Below are positions 46,601-57,611 of a stretch of 64,000 nucleotides of DNA, one piece after another (within the stretch, counting starts at the first letter, position 1; every line of letters begins with the position of its first letter). Source of the stretch: Fulvia fulva (taxonomy: Eukaryota > Ascomycota > Dothideomycetes > Mycosphaerellales > Mycosphaerellaceae). The notes under the pieces were generated by a model, which worked only from the letters and a program-made list of their open reading frames with translations, did no database searches and was not told the DNA's origin. The translations under genes were made by a program, and so were the position numbers. The stretch covers positions 62,001-126,000 of the forward strand of contig NC_063019.1 of the NCBI RefSeq assembly GCF_020509005.1, written 5' to 3'.

Positions 46601-49600
46601 GTGGACTATCGTGGCCATCAATCCTGACATGATCTGTGTCCAATGATGCAGCATGTTCTTGGCTCCACAGAAGGTATCCCCCGCGTTCGACGTATCTCGA
46701 AGCTGACTTTACGAGCTCAGCATCGCGATCCAGGTCAGACCGATAGATGACAAGATCGAATTTGGAATTCCCTCTCTTTGTGAGAGCCGAAGCCCCCATG
46801 GCTTCCAGTGTGCGTTCGATCACGACAAAATCTTCAACTGCGGGTTCTGTCGAGTACCTGGTTTGGAAGTCGATGAGCTCGTCCAATCCAGGGACAGCGA
46901 GGACGAAACTGCTAGCCGCTTCGCGAAATTTGCTTGGGAAGTCCAGCCAGAGGCTCTGGGCCACATCTTGAGCATGCACGATTTCTAATACGGACAGTCT
47001 GGAGTGCTTATGCAGTATCAGTTCGATGTACTCATGCATGGGTGATAAGGAGCTAGCTTTGTACACCGGGCGGTCGAAAGAGATGTCTGGCTTCCAGTGC
47101 ATTTGGCTGTATCTATGGTTGTCATAGACCGAAGGAGGACGTTCGATGATGCTGTGACTCAACCCCGACACCTGCAGTACCAATTGTTGCGAGCTCGCGT
47201 CGTGGACAGAAACGTGATACACGTGGCTCTTCGCGCTCTCAGGCCTGCCGGCTCCCGAATAGTCTGCAGTGGCTTCGACTCGTGCCTCATCGATGCTACT
47301 TGTCAATTGCGAGGAGACGAAGATGTCATTGATACTGACCGGGACCAGGAGCTCGTTCACATGCCACCGCACACCTTCCCACATCGCAGGGGCCGTGCTC
47401 TGGATGCATCCATCAAAAGGAGCCGGGTGGATCAAGTAACGTGATGCTGGCCTTTGCAGCGCGGGCTCCTGAAGCGATACCAATGAACGGCTGCGGCGCT
47501 GGCCGATGTGTGCCGATATGGCTTTCTGGGTTCGAAAGCTCGGGCCAAAGTTATATCCAACATCACGCATCGCCTTGTACCAGAGGGTGCCGGGGACCGG
47601 TCGATCAAGTGGCTGGGCCGCTGCGCCCTCCGCATCTAGAACCAGGGATCAGCAAAGCATCCAGAACATGTCAGAAAGTCCGTGATTGGACGTACAGTGA
47701 GAAGCCTCTTCTGAGTGCGCTCGTCGGATTAGACCAGAGCTATGTTCTTGCCACTTCTCGAGGGCAAAGGAAGCGATATTATACTCGTGCCATTCCGATT
47801 TGCCTCCTGTGCGTGGCCGCAATGTGAGCCTTATTCTAACATCTGATCCAGGTAAAAAGGGAAGTGCACGGTCGAACTTCACATCGCGAAGGCGAACACC
47901 ATGCAAGGAAGTCTGCGATGTCAGCCCAGTCAACGCCTCATGCTGCTGCTGTATCGCCTCGATGGCCATCGCAATGAATCCAGTCGCTGGGAAAAGGATG
48001 TCACTTCCAATCTGCGCCTCAATGTCAGCTCGAAACATCATGAGCCAGGGGGAACGACTTGCCCTGTGGTCCGCCAACCAAGGAAGATCTTGCAGTCGCA
48101 GCGTGTTCTTCCAGGTCGGCTCCTGCCAACTTGTTCCCAAAACTTTGCTCCCGAGTAGCTCGTGATGTGGGTGCAGGCGGTTCCGCCAGTCCGCGCTGGA
48201 TTCGCTCTCGTACCAGTACTCTTGAGAGCGGTCCCAAGAGTAATTCGGCAAGTCGACGAGCACCGCAGGTCTGCTCCGCTCGTCGATGGCGTTCACTCGA
48301 AGAATGTTTACATCAGTCCCAGCAATGAACGCTCGACCTGCGCATTCGACAAGGCTTCTGATTGCATCTTTGCCCCGTGCAAATGCCGGGGTGTAAGTCA
48401 CGTCTTGATGTCGTCCAGCCTGTTCCAAAACCTGTTTCACCGGGCCGGCGAGCGCCCCTGAGGGCCCTATCTCTACCAAGAAGTCAATGGACACGTTGGT
48501 GTCCAGGACCAGCTGGGTCAAAGCTTCGTCAAAGCGCACAATAGACGCCATATTTTTCGCCCAGTAGTGAGCATCAACTTCCAAGTCTCGTATCCTGCCT
48601 GTCAAGGAGGAGAACATGAGCGGCCCAGCACTTTGACAATCGAATTCGGAGAGGTGCGGCGTGATGAGTTCTTGGTAACGGCTGGTGACCTCTCCGATGA
48701 AGTGAGAGTGGTAAGCCACATTGACGTGCAGTGGTCGAGCGAACACTCCGGCTGCCTCCAGCCGGGACTGTACTGTACGCAGTTGCTAAACTCTACCAGA
48801 TAGCGTGGTGCTTTTGGCACTGTTGTGGCATGCAATCCGAATGCTGTCTTCTAGGCCCTCCAGAAATGGTTGCACATCAACAGCACCAGCGCCTGTGGCT
48901 AACATACCATAACCACTTGACTGTGCAGCTCCCTCTGCGGCATATCCCCGATAGTACGCAAGAGTGATCGCCTGAGCATTAGTTATCAGACCAGCTGCCG
49001 CGGCAGCGGCGATCTCTCCCGACGAGTGACCAAGCACGGCGGTCGGGAGAACGTTCCATTCTCGAAGAAGGTGATGCAGAGCCAACTGCAGAGCGGTCAC
49101 GAGCGTTTGCGAGAGCTCCGGCCGCTGCACTTCTTCGGCGGTTCGTGGAAGTGTCAGTTCATCGATCAACTTCCAAGCAGGTGGGTGCGGTAGCCCGGCC
49201 AAGACATCGTCCAAGTCGAGTATTAGCTGCGTCAGCTGCGGATACAGCTCGAGCAGCGCTTTTCCTTGCTGCGGCCATTGGGCGCCTTGCCCAGTGTAGA
49301 TGAAGGCAATCGCGGGCGGCTTGCTGCGCCTCTTGCCTGTCACGAGACGGCCCACGTCCAAGGCTGTGGTGTCCGTGACGATGAAACCTCGGTGGAACAG
49401 GTGGCTTCTACGCTCTGACAGCGTGTAACTCAGTGAGCGCATATCTATCGATACGCTAGGATTCAGCACATGATTGGCAAGCGCCTGGAATTTCCGGTGC
49501 AAAGCTTCTGCATCATTTGCGCTCAGGACAAGCAATTGATGCCGCTCTCGTGGTCGCCCGTTGTCCAGCAGTTGTCCGGTGTAATGGCTTTGATGCGAGA

Positions 49601-51153
49601 ACTGGAATGACTGTCGTTGCTCATGGGTTGGGGCGTCGAGCACGACATGCACATTGGACCCTAGGTCGCCTTTCAGCTCGCCACGTCTCACTGTCACACA
49701 AGCACAGGAAACCGACCTCCGTACCCAAACGAGTTGACACTTGCCCTTCGAAACTGTACCTCAGGCCACGGGATTGCATCACGTGAGATCTTCAGCTTGG
49801 ATCCCTCGAAATCGACTGCAACGAATGCATCAGTGCGTTTGCCCATCGTGCGGAACAACCAAGGACCCAGCACTCACTTTGAGGATTCGGAGTTTGGAGA
49901 GACGGCAGGCCAGGTATGGAGTCACTCTCCAGCGTGAGAACGGCCTTGATGAGTCCCGTGATCCCAGCCGCCGGCTCGGAGTGACCGATGTTCGCCTTGG
50001 CAGAGCCGATAGTGAGTGGACGTCGTGGATCTCGCGTTTCGGAAAACACAGAGGCAACTCCCTGCGCTTCAGCAGGATCGCCGGCCTCACAAAAGCTGTC
50101 AGCAGATGGACAACAGTAAAGGTAGGAAAGGCGGCCGGAAGAATACTTGTGTTCCCGTGCCATGGCACTCGACGTAGGTCGTCTCATTCAAATCCGTGAT
50201 ACCTGCATTTGCATAGGCATTTCGTATGGCTACTGCTTGCGCCTCTGGACTAGGAGCTGTGATTCCACCAGTTCTCCCGTCATTGTTGGTAGCAGAGCCA
50301 CGGATAATCGCTCGAATAGGGTCTCCATCCCGGATCGCATCGGCAAGACGTTTGATAACAACGGCATTCACGGCCTCGGCCTTGATATATCCATCAGCCC
50401 GTGCATCAAAGCTATGGCACCTCCCCGTGATTGACATTGCCCCGTTGATCACTCCCGTGTCCATGGCGTGCTCCGGACTGAGGTAAATGTTTGCCGCAGC
50501 CACAATCGCACCGTCGATCTCACCGTTGGACAAATAGCGACAGGCAACGTCCAGGCCGACCAAGCTCCCCGAGCATGCCGTGTCAATGGTCATACTTGGA
50601 CCTTGGGTGTTGAGGAAATAGCTGATGCGATTGCTGAGAATCGCCCTCCCAACGCCCACTGTCACACCGGGAGCTCTGTCCGTCGGGTCTCGAGCTCGGA
50701 CATCAGCATAATCTACATGCACCACAGTCAGTGATTGTCGTTTGCGATCAGTCGAATATCCTTGCCGACTGCATAAGACCCTACAAAAGTCCCAATAGCC
50801 TTCTTGTTCACGTCTTCCAACCGAATCCCAGCGTTCTCCAGTGCTTCATACACAACCTCTAGGAGCTGGCGCTGTTGGGGATCCATTGCGACCGCTGCTT
50901 GCTTGTTGATGCCGAAAAAGGCCGCGTCGAAAGTCTTGGGATCGATGTCCTCGATGAACATACCACCCGGAGAGCGGATCGAGCCTGGCCGATTCGGACC
51001 CGCGTAGAAACCAGCTCGAATGAACCTGGACTTGGGTACATCGATAGATGCAATTCGCCCTGCCTGGAGAAGGTTGTGCAGCTTCGTGATGTTGGTGGAA
51101 TCCCAGTCGAAGTATGCCTCCAATGGCGCACTCTGCTCATAACCCCGCTGCAA
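43680..51153 (-). pseudogene. Reducing PKS with lost KS start and one premature stop
   Basis: Exons: 51153-50766, 50712-50147, 50085-49878, 49815-49717, 49660-48063, 48011-47696, 47635-43680. KS keeps DTACSGSL, ECHGTGT and ANIGHSEPAAG. AT has GHSSGE. DH has IGSDILFP after the histidine. ER has LIHSASGALGAAV, KR has YVLIGGLKGLNGG with NYAA, and ACP has GIDSL. A methyltransferase-sized region lacks the SAM glycine motif. Two introns (50765-50713, 48062-48012) start GC rather than GT; without them KS and DH motifs are disrupted. The first exon opens after TGA with no ATG, and the KS start (the usual xCRxPG block) is missing. An in-frame TAG at 48788-48786 lies in AT between LSGRV and QLRTVQSRL. 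Otherwise all seven exons hold frame, so inactivation looks recent. Confidence 0.85.
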
Positions 51154-51289
51154 TCACGCCATCCAAGGACCGCATCGTGTCGAATAGTAGTCACTCGAAA
51201 TTCAATGGAACAGAAGACACCTTCCCGCTGCACGCACGCCTGCGTTTCGCAGGAAAAGCAAAGCACAGTTCTGATCAATTGGACAAACC

Positions 51290-52507
51290 ATGGTCACTAC
51301 ACACGAAGCGCAACCAGCTGCTCTCAGTGGCTCCTCACGCCGCCGGCCACTGCAACCCACGGGAGTCCTCGATGGAGTCGATCACATCGACCTGACTCCG
51401 GTGATCGGCCGCGAGTTCCCGACAGCCAAGTTGGTAGGTTGGATCAATGCCACGAACGCGGATGAGCTGCTGAGGGAGCTCGCATACACCAGTAGGTCGC
51501 CCTGTGGAATTAAATCGCCATCTTCCACGATCCATATCAAAGCTAACAAAGCTCGCCTAATCTCCTCCCGAGGCGTCGTATTCTTCCGCGCACAAGACCA
51601 GCTGACCAACGACCTCCAAAAGCAGCTGATGCAACGTCTTGGAGAGCTGTCTGGGAAGCCTGCTGACTCGGGGTTACATATCCACCCGGTACTCAACACG
51701 TCCAGCGACGTCTCGCAGGACCGTGACCCGGACCAGGAGATCTCCACAATCTCTTCCAGCTTCATCCGTCAGCTGGGCTCGTGGCGCGGCCACGAGGCAG
51801 GCCTCAGCGACAAAAAGCAGACGAGTACGGGCCAATGGCACTCTGATATTGGCTATGAAGTCGTGCCCGCTGACTACACCAGCCTGCGGCTGGTGCAATT
51901 GCCCAAGACGGGAGGTGACACGGTATGGGCATCCGGTTACGAGATCTATGATCGGATCTCGTCCGCGTATCAGCAGTTTCTCGAAAGCCTCACGGCGACC
52001 TTCAGTCGGCCGGATTTTCTCGCTGCCGTCACCAGCCACGGGTACAAACTGTTCACGCAGCCGCGCGGGTCTCCACTGAACGTCGGGGGTTCGCTGACGG
52101 CGGTGCACCCGGTCGTGCGCACGAACCCGGTGACAGGCTGGAAGAGTTTGTATCCCGTGGGCCAGAATGTACGATTCATCAATGGCCTCACGGCGGAGGA
52201 GAGTGAGGGCTTACTGCAGTGGTTCAAGGCGTTGCTGCTGCACAATCACGACCTGCAAGTGCGCTTTCGCTGGCAGAATGTTAATGACATGGCCATCTGG
52301 GACAATCGCTGCACTTTTCACACCGCAACGTACGATTTTGATGGGCTTGGAGAACGTAGTGGCAATCGGGCCGTTGGCATCGGGGAGAAGCCATACTTGG
52401 ATCCAACGTCCAAGTCGCGCAGAGAAGCGCTTGCAGGTGAGGAGATCGGGAATCCGTTCAAAGATGGTCAGGACCCGGGCGGACTTGGGGCAAAAGTGGG
52501 AGTTTAA
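51290..52507 (+). CDS. TauD/TfdA-family Fe(II)/2-oxoglutarate dioxygenase
   Basis: Alpha-ketoglutarate-dependent oxygenase, about 385 aa in two exons, 51290-51491 and 51552-52507. The 60-bp intron (GTAGGT..CTAAC..AAG) is open in frame and easily missed. Without it the normal family sequence LISSRGVVFFRAQD follows the N-terminal block. The iron ligands are in QWHSDIGYE (HxD) and CTFHTATYDF (distal His), and a following Arg would bind 2-oxoglutarate. In fungi this family includes sulfonate dioxygenases and metabolite-tailoring enzymes. It diverges from the broken PKS by about 140 bp, which suggests a former shared promoter and a tailoring role. Unlike the PKS it looks intact. Confidence 0.88.
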   Translation: MVTTHEAQPAALSGSSRRRPLQPTGVLDGVDHIDLTPVIGREFPTAKLVGWINATNADELLRELAYTSRSPCGIKSPSSTIHIKANKARLISSRGVVFFRAQDQLTNDLQKQLMQRLGELSGKPADSGLHIHPVLNTSSDVSQDRDPDQEISTISSSFIRQLGSWRGHEAGLSDKKQTSTGQWHSDIGYEVVPADYTSLRLVQLPKTGGDTVWASGYEIYDRISSAYQQFLESLTATFSRPDFLAAVTSHGYKLFTQPRGSPLNVGGSLTAVHPVVRTNPVTGWKSLYPVGQNVRFINGLTAEESEGLLQWFKALLLHNHDLQVRFRWQNVNDMAIWDNRCTFHTATYDFDGLGERSGNRAVGIGEKPYLDPTSKSRREALAGEEIGNPFKDGQDPGGLGAKVGV

Positions 52508-52606
52508 ATTGAAAGATCAGTAGCGAGTTGAAGGAGCGGTTTTGGTGTTGATGTTCGATTGAGCCCACAAAATTGAGCTACTTCATGACATCTGGCATCA
52601 TCATTG

Positions 52607-52652
<46 letters not shown>
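52607..52652. repeat. (TCA)n microsatellite, about 15 copies
   Basis: Uninterrupted TCA repeats between the convergent stop codons of the dioxygenase and the dehydrogenase remnant. Confidence 0.95.
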
Positions 52653-52678
52653 ACCCTTCCACTCCGCATGATTATTGA

Positions 52679-53353
52679 TCAACTGGAGATTAGATTCTGT
52701 CCTCCATCCTGCGAGTCTCGGTTAGCCAGGTTCCTGTATACGTTCGTCTTGTTCTTTTGCACACATACGAGCAGGAGCTCTGCGCCATTTAGATAGGCGC
52801 CGGCGGGGCTTGCGAAGAAGAGGACGGCCGCGGCAAAGTCTTCCTCGCTGCCAGTCCGCTCGCTCGGATTCTTGCTGCTCGGAAGGCAAGATGCACCGGC
52901 AAAGGCACCGTGGCTGTCCTGATACGCGGGCAAGGAGCGAGTGAGCGGCTCCGTCATGGCCGAAGGGAAAAACCCCGGCGCGATGAGATTGACACGAATG
53001 CGGAAGTGGTCTTGTGCAAACGTGCGCGCCAACATCCTGACCAAGTGATTCACGGCCGCTTTCGAAGTCGAGTATGCAAAGCTGTGGCCCAGCTGGCGCG
53101 AGTAGCCTTCTTTGGAAGACGTGACTAGAATCTGAGCGTCTTGGGGCGTGTTTTTGCGCTGGTTGCCCGCGTGCAACAACGGCAGGAATGCCATGGCCGA
53201 AGAGAAGACGGCTGTGGTGTGCAGGTGAAACGTGGACGTGAAGTCGTCGGGAGGTGGAGCGAGACAATGCATTGGAAACCAAAATCCATCCAAGCTAGCA
53301 CGACATTGTCGTGGGAACAAGGTGCGAAAGCTTACCGAGCACAGGCATGGCAT
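52679..53353 (-). pseudogene. N-terminally truncated short-chain dehydrogenase
   Basis: The C-terminal two-thirds of an SDR. Catalytic Ser is in ILVTSSKEG and Tyr/Lys in AYSTSKAAVNH, followed by NLIAPGFFPSAM and a final NGAELLLDGG after removal of a 60-bp intron (52768-52709, GTATGT..CTAAC..CAG). The Rossmann TGxxxGxG motif and NAG are absent. Only about 170 bp separate its first in-frame ATG (53353) from the next gene's stop, so no exon can supply them. It cannot bind cofactor normally and is treated as a remnant. The terminal exon is undamaged, implying a single truncating event. Confidence 0.75.
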
Positions 53354-53525
53354 GGCATTGCACGTGTATGTGTCTGTTGTCTAGTGGTGTACACGCACCC
53401 AAAAGTATCATGTAGATATCAAGGAGTGCAAACAACTACGGTACAGGTGAGCCCAAGGCAAGGGACGGTTTCAGTCCTAACGACTGCTTAATAAGTAAGG
53501 CATTGATGCTACATTCACCGTCCAC

Positions 53526-55045
53526 TCATGCTAAGCTAGTTCTAGCCACTAGACTAGCCGAACCATGAAACTCCGCGCGAAGCCACGCGGAGAGAATGCC
53601 GTTCACATCCTGCCACTTCTCCACGTGAGCATAGTGGTGCGCATCAACAGAAGCCCGGAGCAACTGGGGAACACATTGCTCCATATCGTGCGTGAGTGAA
53701 GGCGAGAAGACACGATCGCGCGCGGCCGCAATGTAGAGGACAGGAATGTCGATGGTGGAGCCCAGGAGACTGCGACACGGCAGTGATTAGTAATGCTCAT
53801 ATTACGTATATCCATCATCTGGCGGGGGGGACAACCCACGACTGATCGTCTTCGAAGTTTGCGCGGCGCGTCCGATACCAGTTGCCTGGTTGGGTGGGAA
53901 AAGGGTCAGTCCATGTCGCTTAGATCGTGCCGTCGGGCATTGGGGGGTTTATGGGAAGAAAAGAGCACATACATGGCCCGTGCAAGCCGTTTCGGGAGTA
54001 CTTCGCCACGTAGACCTCGAGTTCCTGCCGGGGGAACATTTCCGTCAGCATCGACACGACACCGAGAGAGACACGAACAAGAGTGGGGAGAGAAGATTAC
54101 CTGATCGGTCAGAAGGCTGCCCTTGCCCAGTCGTTGCAGGTGCTCCAGGTCGAAACCTCGCGTAGGCTCGAAGGCAGTCTGATTCTGCGCATCGCCACTG
54201 AAATCCAGTATCTTCAAAAAGTCCCTGATACCTTCCGTCGTGCAGAATGTCTGCTCGAGTATGCCGCTAGCAATCTGCTTTTGGTATGCGAGTTGAGGCA
54301 CGGCCTTGACCAGGTCGTCAAAGGAAGTCCAATGCGAGGTAGGCCGGCGATATGGGCCGGCGATGGTGAACAGTCGCGAGACTAAGGATGGGTGCCATTG
54401 TGCGACACGCCATGCGACCTGAGCACCCCTATCATTCACAAGCGATGAGCGAGCGGGCGACGAAGGCAGAAACGGGGCCAGAGAGTAGTACCAATCATGC
54501 CCTCCGAGGATGATCGTGGTGCATTCCAACTGTCTGGCCAATTCGCGAATATCGTCGGCAACGTTTTTGTAGGCGTAGACACGAATCGACTCCGGGGGAA
54601 CGCCAGGCGCGTCCTATAGAGCCCAGTCAGAGGGTTGAGAGAGAGGGAGAGAGGGAGAGAGAGGACTGCGCAGGTCCACGGGGAGACGTGCCGAGTCACC
54701 GTAGCCCAACATGTCGGGCGCGACTACGCGGAAGCCACCGTCGAGTAGCATTGGAAACTGTCGTCGCCAACCAAAGGCAAGATCTGGCCATCCGTGCAGC
54801 TAGCAGGAGGGAAGTCTCAGTGGAAATGAATTGCGATGGAACAAGTGTTTCTAGAAGGGGGCGGCGAACCAAAACGACAGTGGCGATAGGGTCGGGACGC
54901 TCTGGGTGACCGATGTAGCAGGCTGAGCAATGCGGTGTCAAGAAGAGCGTGTGCTCGCAGAGTGCATGGCCTACGAACCATATCGATGACCATTGAGGTT
55001 TCGAAGCTCTTGCCGCACTCGGGGGTCGGTGAAGATGGTGCTCAT
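53526..55045 (-). CDS. Epoxide hydrolase-type alpha/beta hydrolase, eight exons
   Basis: Soluble epoxide hydrolase candidate, 343 aa. Exons: 55045-54979, 54922-54870, 54799-54680, 54613-54492, 54428-54101, 54024-53973, 53885-53840 and 53769-53526, with introns of 56-87 bp. Total length is 1032 nt, in frame throughout. Motifs: HGWPD oxyanion loop, GYGDSA, nucleophile Asp in GGHDWGAQVAW, NWYR in the lid, and His in AHHYAHVEKW. The Asp nucleophile points to epoxide hydrolysis rather than esterase activity. It likely opens an epoxide made by an oxygenase of the adjacent locus. The number of small exons is unusual here, and two 5' splice sites (GTTCGC, GTGGAC) are weak, so exact boundaries may shift. 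Confidence 0.82.
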
Positions 55046-55264
55046 CTCGTGTCCAACAGTGCAAGAAAAATGAAGGAAGGGATCATGATCATGACCCTTC
55101 CAAGCAAGACGGAAAGCACGCTGCATATAAAATCTTGTCGGCCATGTGTACGTGTCTCTCTCCCTTGTCTTCCTGGAGGTAGCTGGCGATGACGTGATGG
55201 CATCGCCCGAAATGCGCCATATTCGGGTGGAGGACTACAACAACACCATTAATCTGACGGCGAC

Positions 55265-55272
55265 TATATATA
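55265..55272 (+). promoter_or_regulatory. TATA box candidate for the ABCG transporter
   Basis: TATATATA lies about 33 bp upstream of the ATG at 55306, inside the divergent region shared with the epoxide hydrolase gene. With so short a spacing the 5' UTR would be nearly absent, so an upstream start or a chance match is possible. Confidence 0.3.
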
Positions 55273-56746
55273 GAGCATCAGCACCCTCAGGCCCAGACGA
55301 CCTCTATGAAGTCCGACACATCGACGCACCATTTCATGGCGTCTGGCCCCCATGCGTCCCGAGCGCAAGCCGACGCCGCTGTCGGTCTAGAAGAGACCGG
55401 ACGAGCAGACCCATGGCTCAAGGTGTTCGTCGGCACCAGCGCCACACCTACTACCGTGGCATACAACGCCATCCGCGCGGACGTGTTCGAACGAGCCACC
55501 ACTGTTCCTATTTCCACATTTGGGTCCACTGTGGTGTCGACCGTGTCGCTTCCTTGGCGCATCGGCCGTCGTTTGCTCCAACTCATGTGGCGGCGGCGGC
55601 GGCGGCCGGCCGTCGTCCTTGAACCCGCCTTCCGCGGTGGTGCGCGGCCGGGTGATATGGTCCTGGTGGCCAGCGCCGTGCCAGGGGAGTGTACACAGTT
55701 CTTGTCTGCAATCGCACGGCACGTGTCCGCCTCTACTCCAGGCTTCGCCGTCTTCTGCAGCGCCGAAGACGTCCACCCGCACGTGCTGACGGTGGAGCAG
55801 TTGCTGCGCTTCCGGCTGCGCGCGCGAGCGGTGCGCTCAAGGCACGACGAAGACGAGGCCGTAGAGCTGCTGCTGGAAGCCTTTCACCTCAGCCATATTC
55901 GGCACACGCTCATCGGCAACACATTCGTACGCGGCATCTCGGGCGGCGAGCGTCGTAGGCTATCCGTGGCGGAAGCCCTGCTTAGCGGCGCTGATGTCTT
56001 GTGCTTCGATGACCTGACGCGCGGGCTCGATTCGACGACGGCATTACAATGCGTGCGGTGCCTGTGCTACGTCGCCAGCACCTACCAGCTGACCGTCTTT
56101 GTCAGCCTCTCGGCCGGCTCGGATGCCGTTTACACGGCCTTCGACCAGATTGTGGTCATTCGTGATGGCCGTCCAGTGGTATGCGGGCCGCCCCTTGCGG
56201 CATTGGCGGCCATGTCGAGGGATGCAGGCGATGCCATGCTGGCATCGGAAGGGTCGTGCTTTGAGCAGTTACATGCCTGCATTGGTGCGCACGCGGAGGG
56301 CAGAATGGCCGACGTCTTCCTAGGCACCGGACAGCATAGCGAAGGCGAAGGCAAAGGCGAAAGCAAAAGCAAAAGCCGCACGGCAGACTCTCTCAATCAC
56401 ATGCAGGCAGCATTCGTGGTGAGGCAACGAGTGCGAGTGCGGCTGCGGCTGCGGCCGCGATTGCGAGTGCAGGCGGGGAGAGTGATGGCGTTACTGCAAC
56501 GGCAGGTGCTGCTGGCGTGGAAAGACCGTTTCGCGGTGGCCGTGTCGTGGAGTCTGTTCCTCGTGCTCGGATGGACGATCGGCATCGCCTGTTTCCAGCT
56601 CCCAGCGACGGCGGCCGGGGCGGAGGCGCGCGCGGGTCTTCTGTACACGTGTGTGCTCTCCGTCGCCGTGTCGGCGCAGGTCGAAGTGGCCAAGAGCAGC
56701 CTGGGCCGGCCGCTGCTTCGCAAGGTCGTTGGCTACCGCTTCGAGA

Positions 56747-56786
56747 GCGCGGCCGCCTTCTGGACAGCGCGGCCGCCTTCTGGACG
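56747..56786 (+). repeat. 20-bp tandem duplication causing the ABCG frameshift
   Basis: Two adjacent copies of GCGCGGCCGCCTTCTGGACA differ only at the last base. A single copy would read ESAAAFWTAQMAVDV, the expected membrane-domain sequence. Confidence 0.93.
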
Positions 56787-57561
56787 GCGCAGATGGCGGT
56801 CGACGTGATGATGGAGAGCATGCGTGTCTCCGTCTTCGCCCTCTGCGTCTACTTCCTCTCCGGCCTGCACCGCAGCGCTCCCGCCTTCCTGTTCTTCCTG
56901 GCCGTGCTGCTGCTGCTGTACCTGTGCAATGTGCTGATGAACCGCGCCATTGGCTGCATGTGCAGCACCTTTGACCGTGCCCTGCGAGTCGCCGGCTTCG
57001 TCTTCACCTTCTACATGATCAGCGCTGGCTTCATCGTGTCACCCGCGGCGCAGCCGGCGTGGCTGCGCTGGACGCACTATCTGAACCCACTGGCGCTCGC
57101 ATACCCGGCCTTGGTCATGTGAGTCGTGCACAATACATGGACATGCAGAACTACGCGTCCCGCTGCTGTGGCTGACGTCTCACGCAGCAATGAATTCCAG
57201 TACGTTGCCATCGATTGCCAACCCAGCATCCTATGCTTCCCTCCGACGCATTCACGACGCGCGGACTCGCCGCGTAGCAGCGTGACGTGCAATCGTGCCG
57301 CCGTCGACACCCACACCCACACCGCCGTCGTCGCGGGGCCGACGTATTTGCAGCTGCACTTCGACCACCACATCCACGACAAGCGGCGCACAGTCCTCAT
57401 ACTCGTGGCTTTGGGGCTCATGTTCTTCGGTGCCAACCTGGTGCTTGCCGAGACGTTTGTCCATCGGCGGCAGTCTTCACCGAACACGAACAACAGTGGC
57501 AGCATGTTACATGTAGTTGTGCAAGAAGACGGCATTGGCAAACGTCATCGAGCCGCACCGC

Positions 57562-57611
57562 CAGCCGCAGCCACAGCCACAGCCACAGCCACAGCCACAG
57601 CCACAGCAGCA
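57562..57611 (+). repeat. In-frame CAGCCA hexanucleotide repeat in ABCG exon 2
   Basis: About seven CAGCCA units encode an Ala-Thr run (ATATATATA) in the linker before NBD2. It is a multiple of three per unit, so length changes are tolerated. Confidence 0.88.

Noticed and set aside
46900..47060. An active methyltransferase in the third PKS (LSVLEI)
   Set aside because: The sequence continues VHAQDVAQ without the glycine-rich SAM loop.
48743..48790. An intron explaining the TAG in the third PKS
   Set aside because: A 45-bp GT..AG segment exists but would delete residues conserved in AT domains, and a 24-bp alternative is too short to be an intron.
56747..56786. Programmed frameshifting in the PDR transporter
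   Set aside because: The shift is fully explained by an exact 20-bp tandem copy; there is no slippery site or need for recoding.
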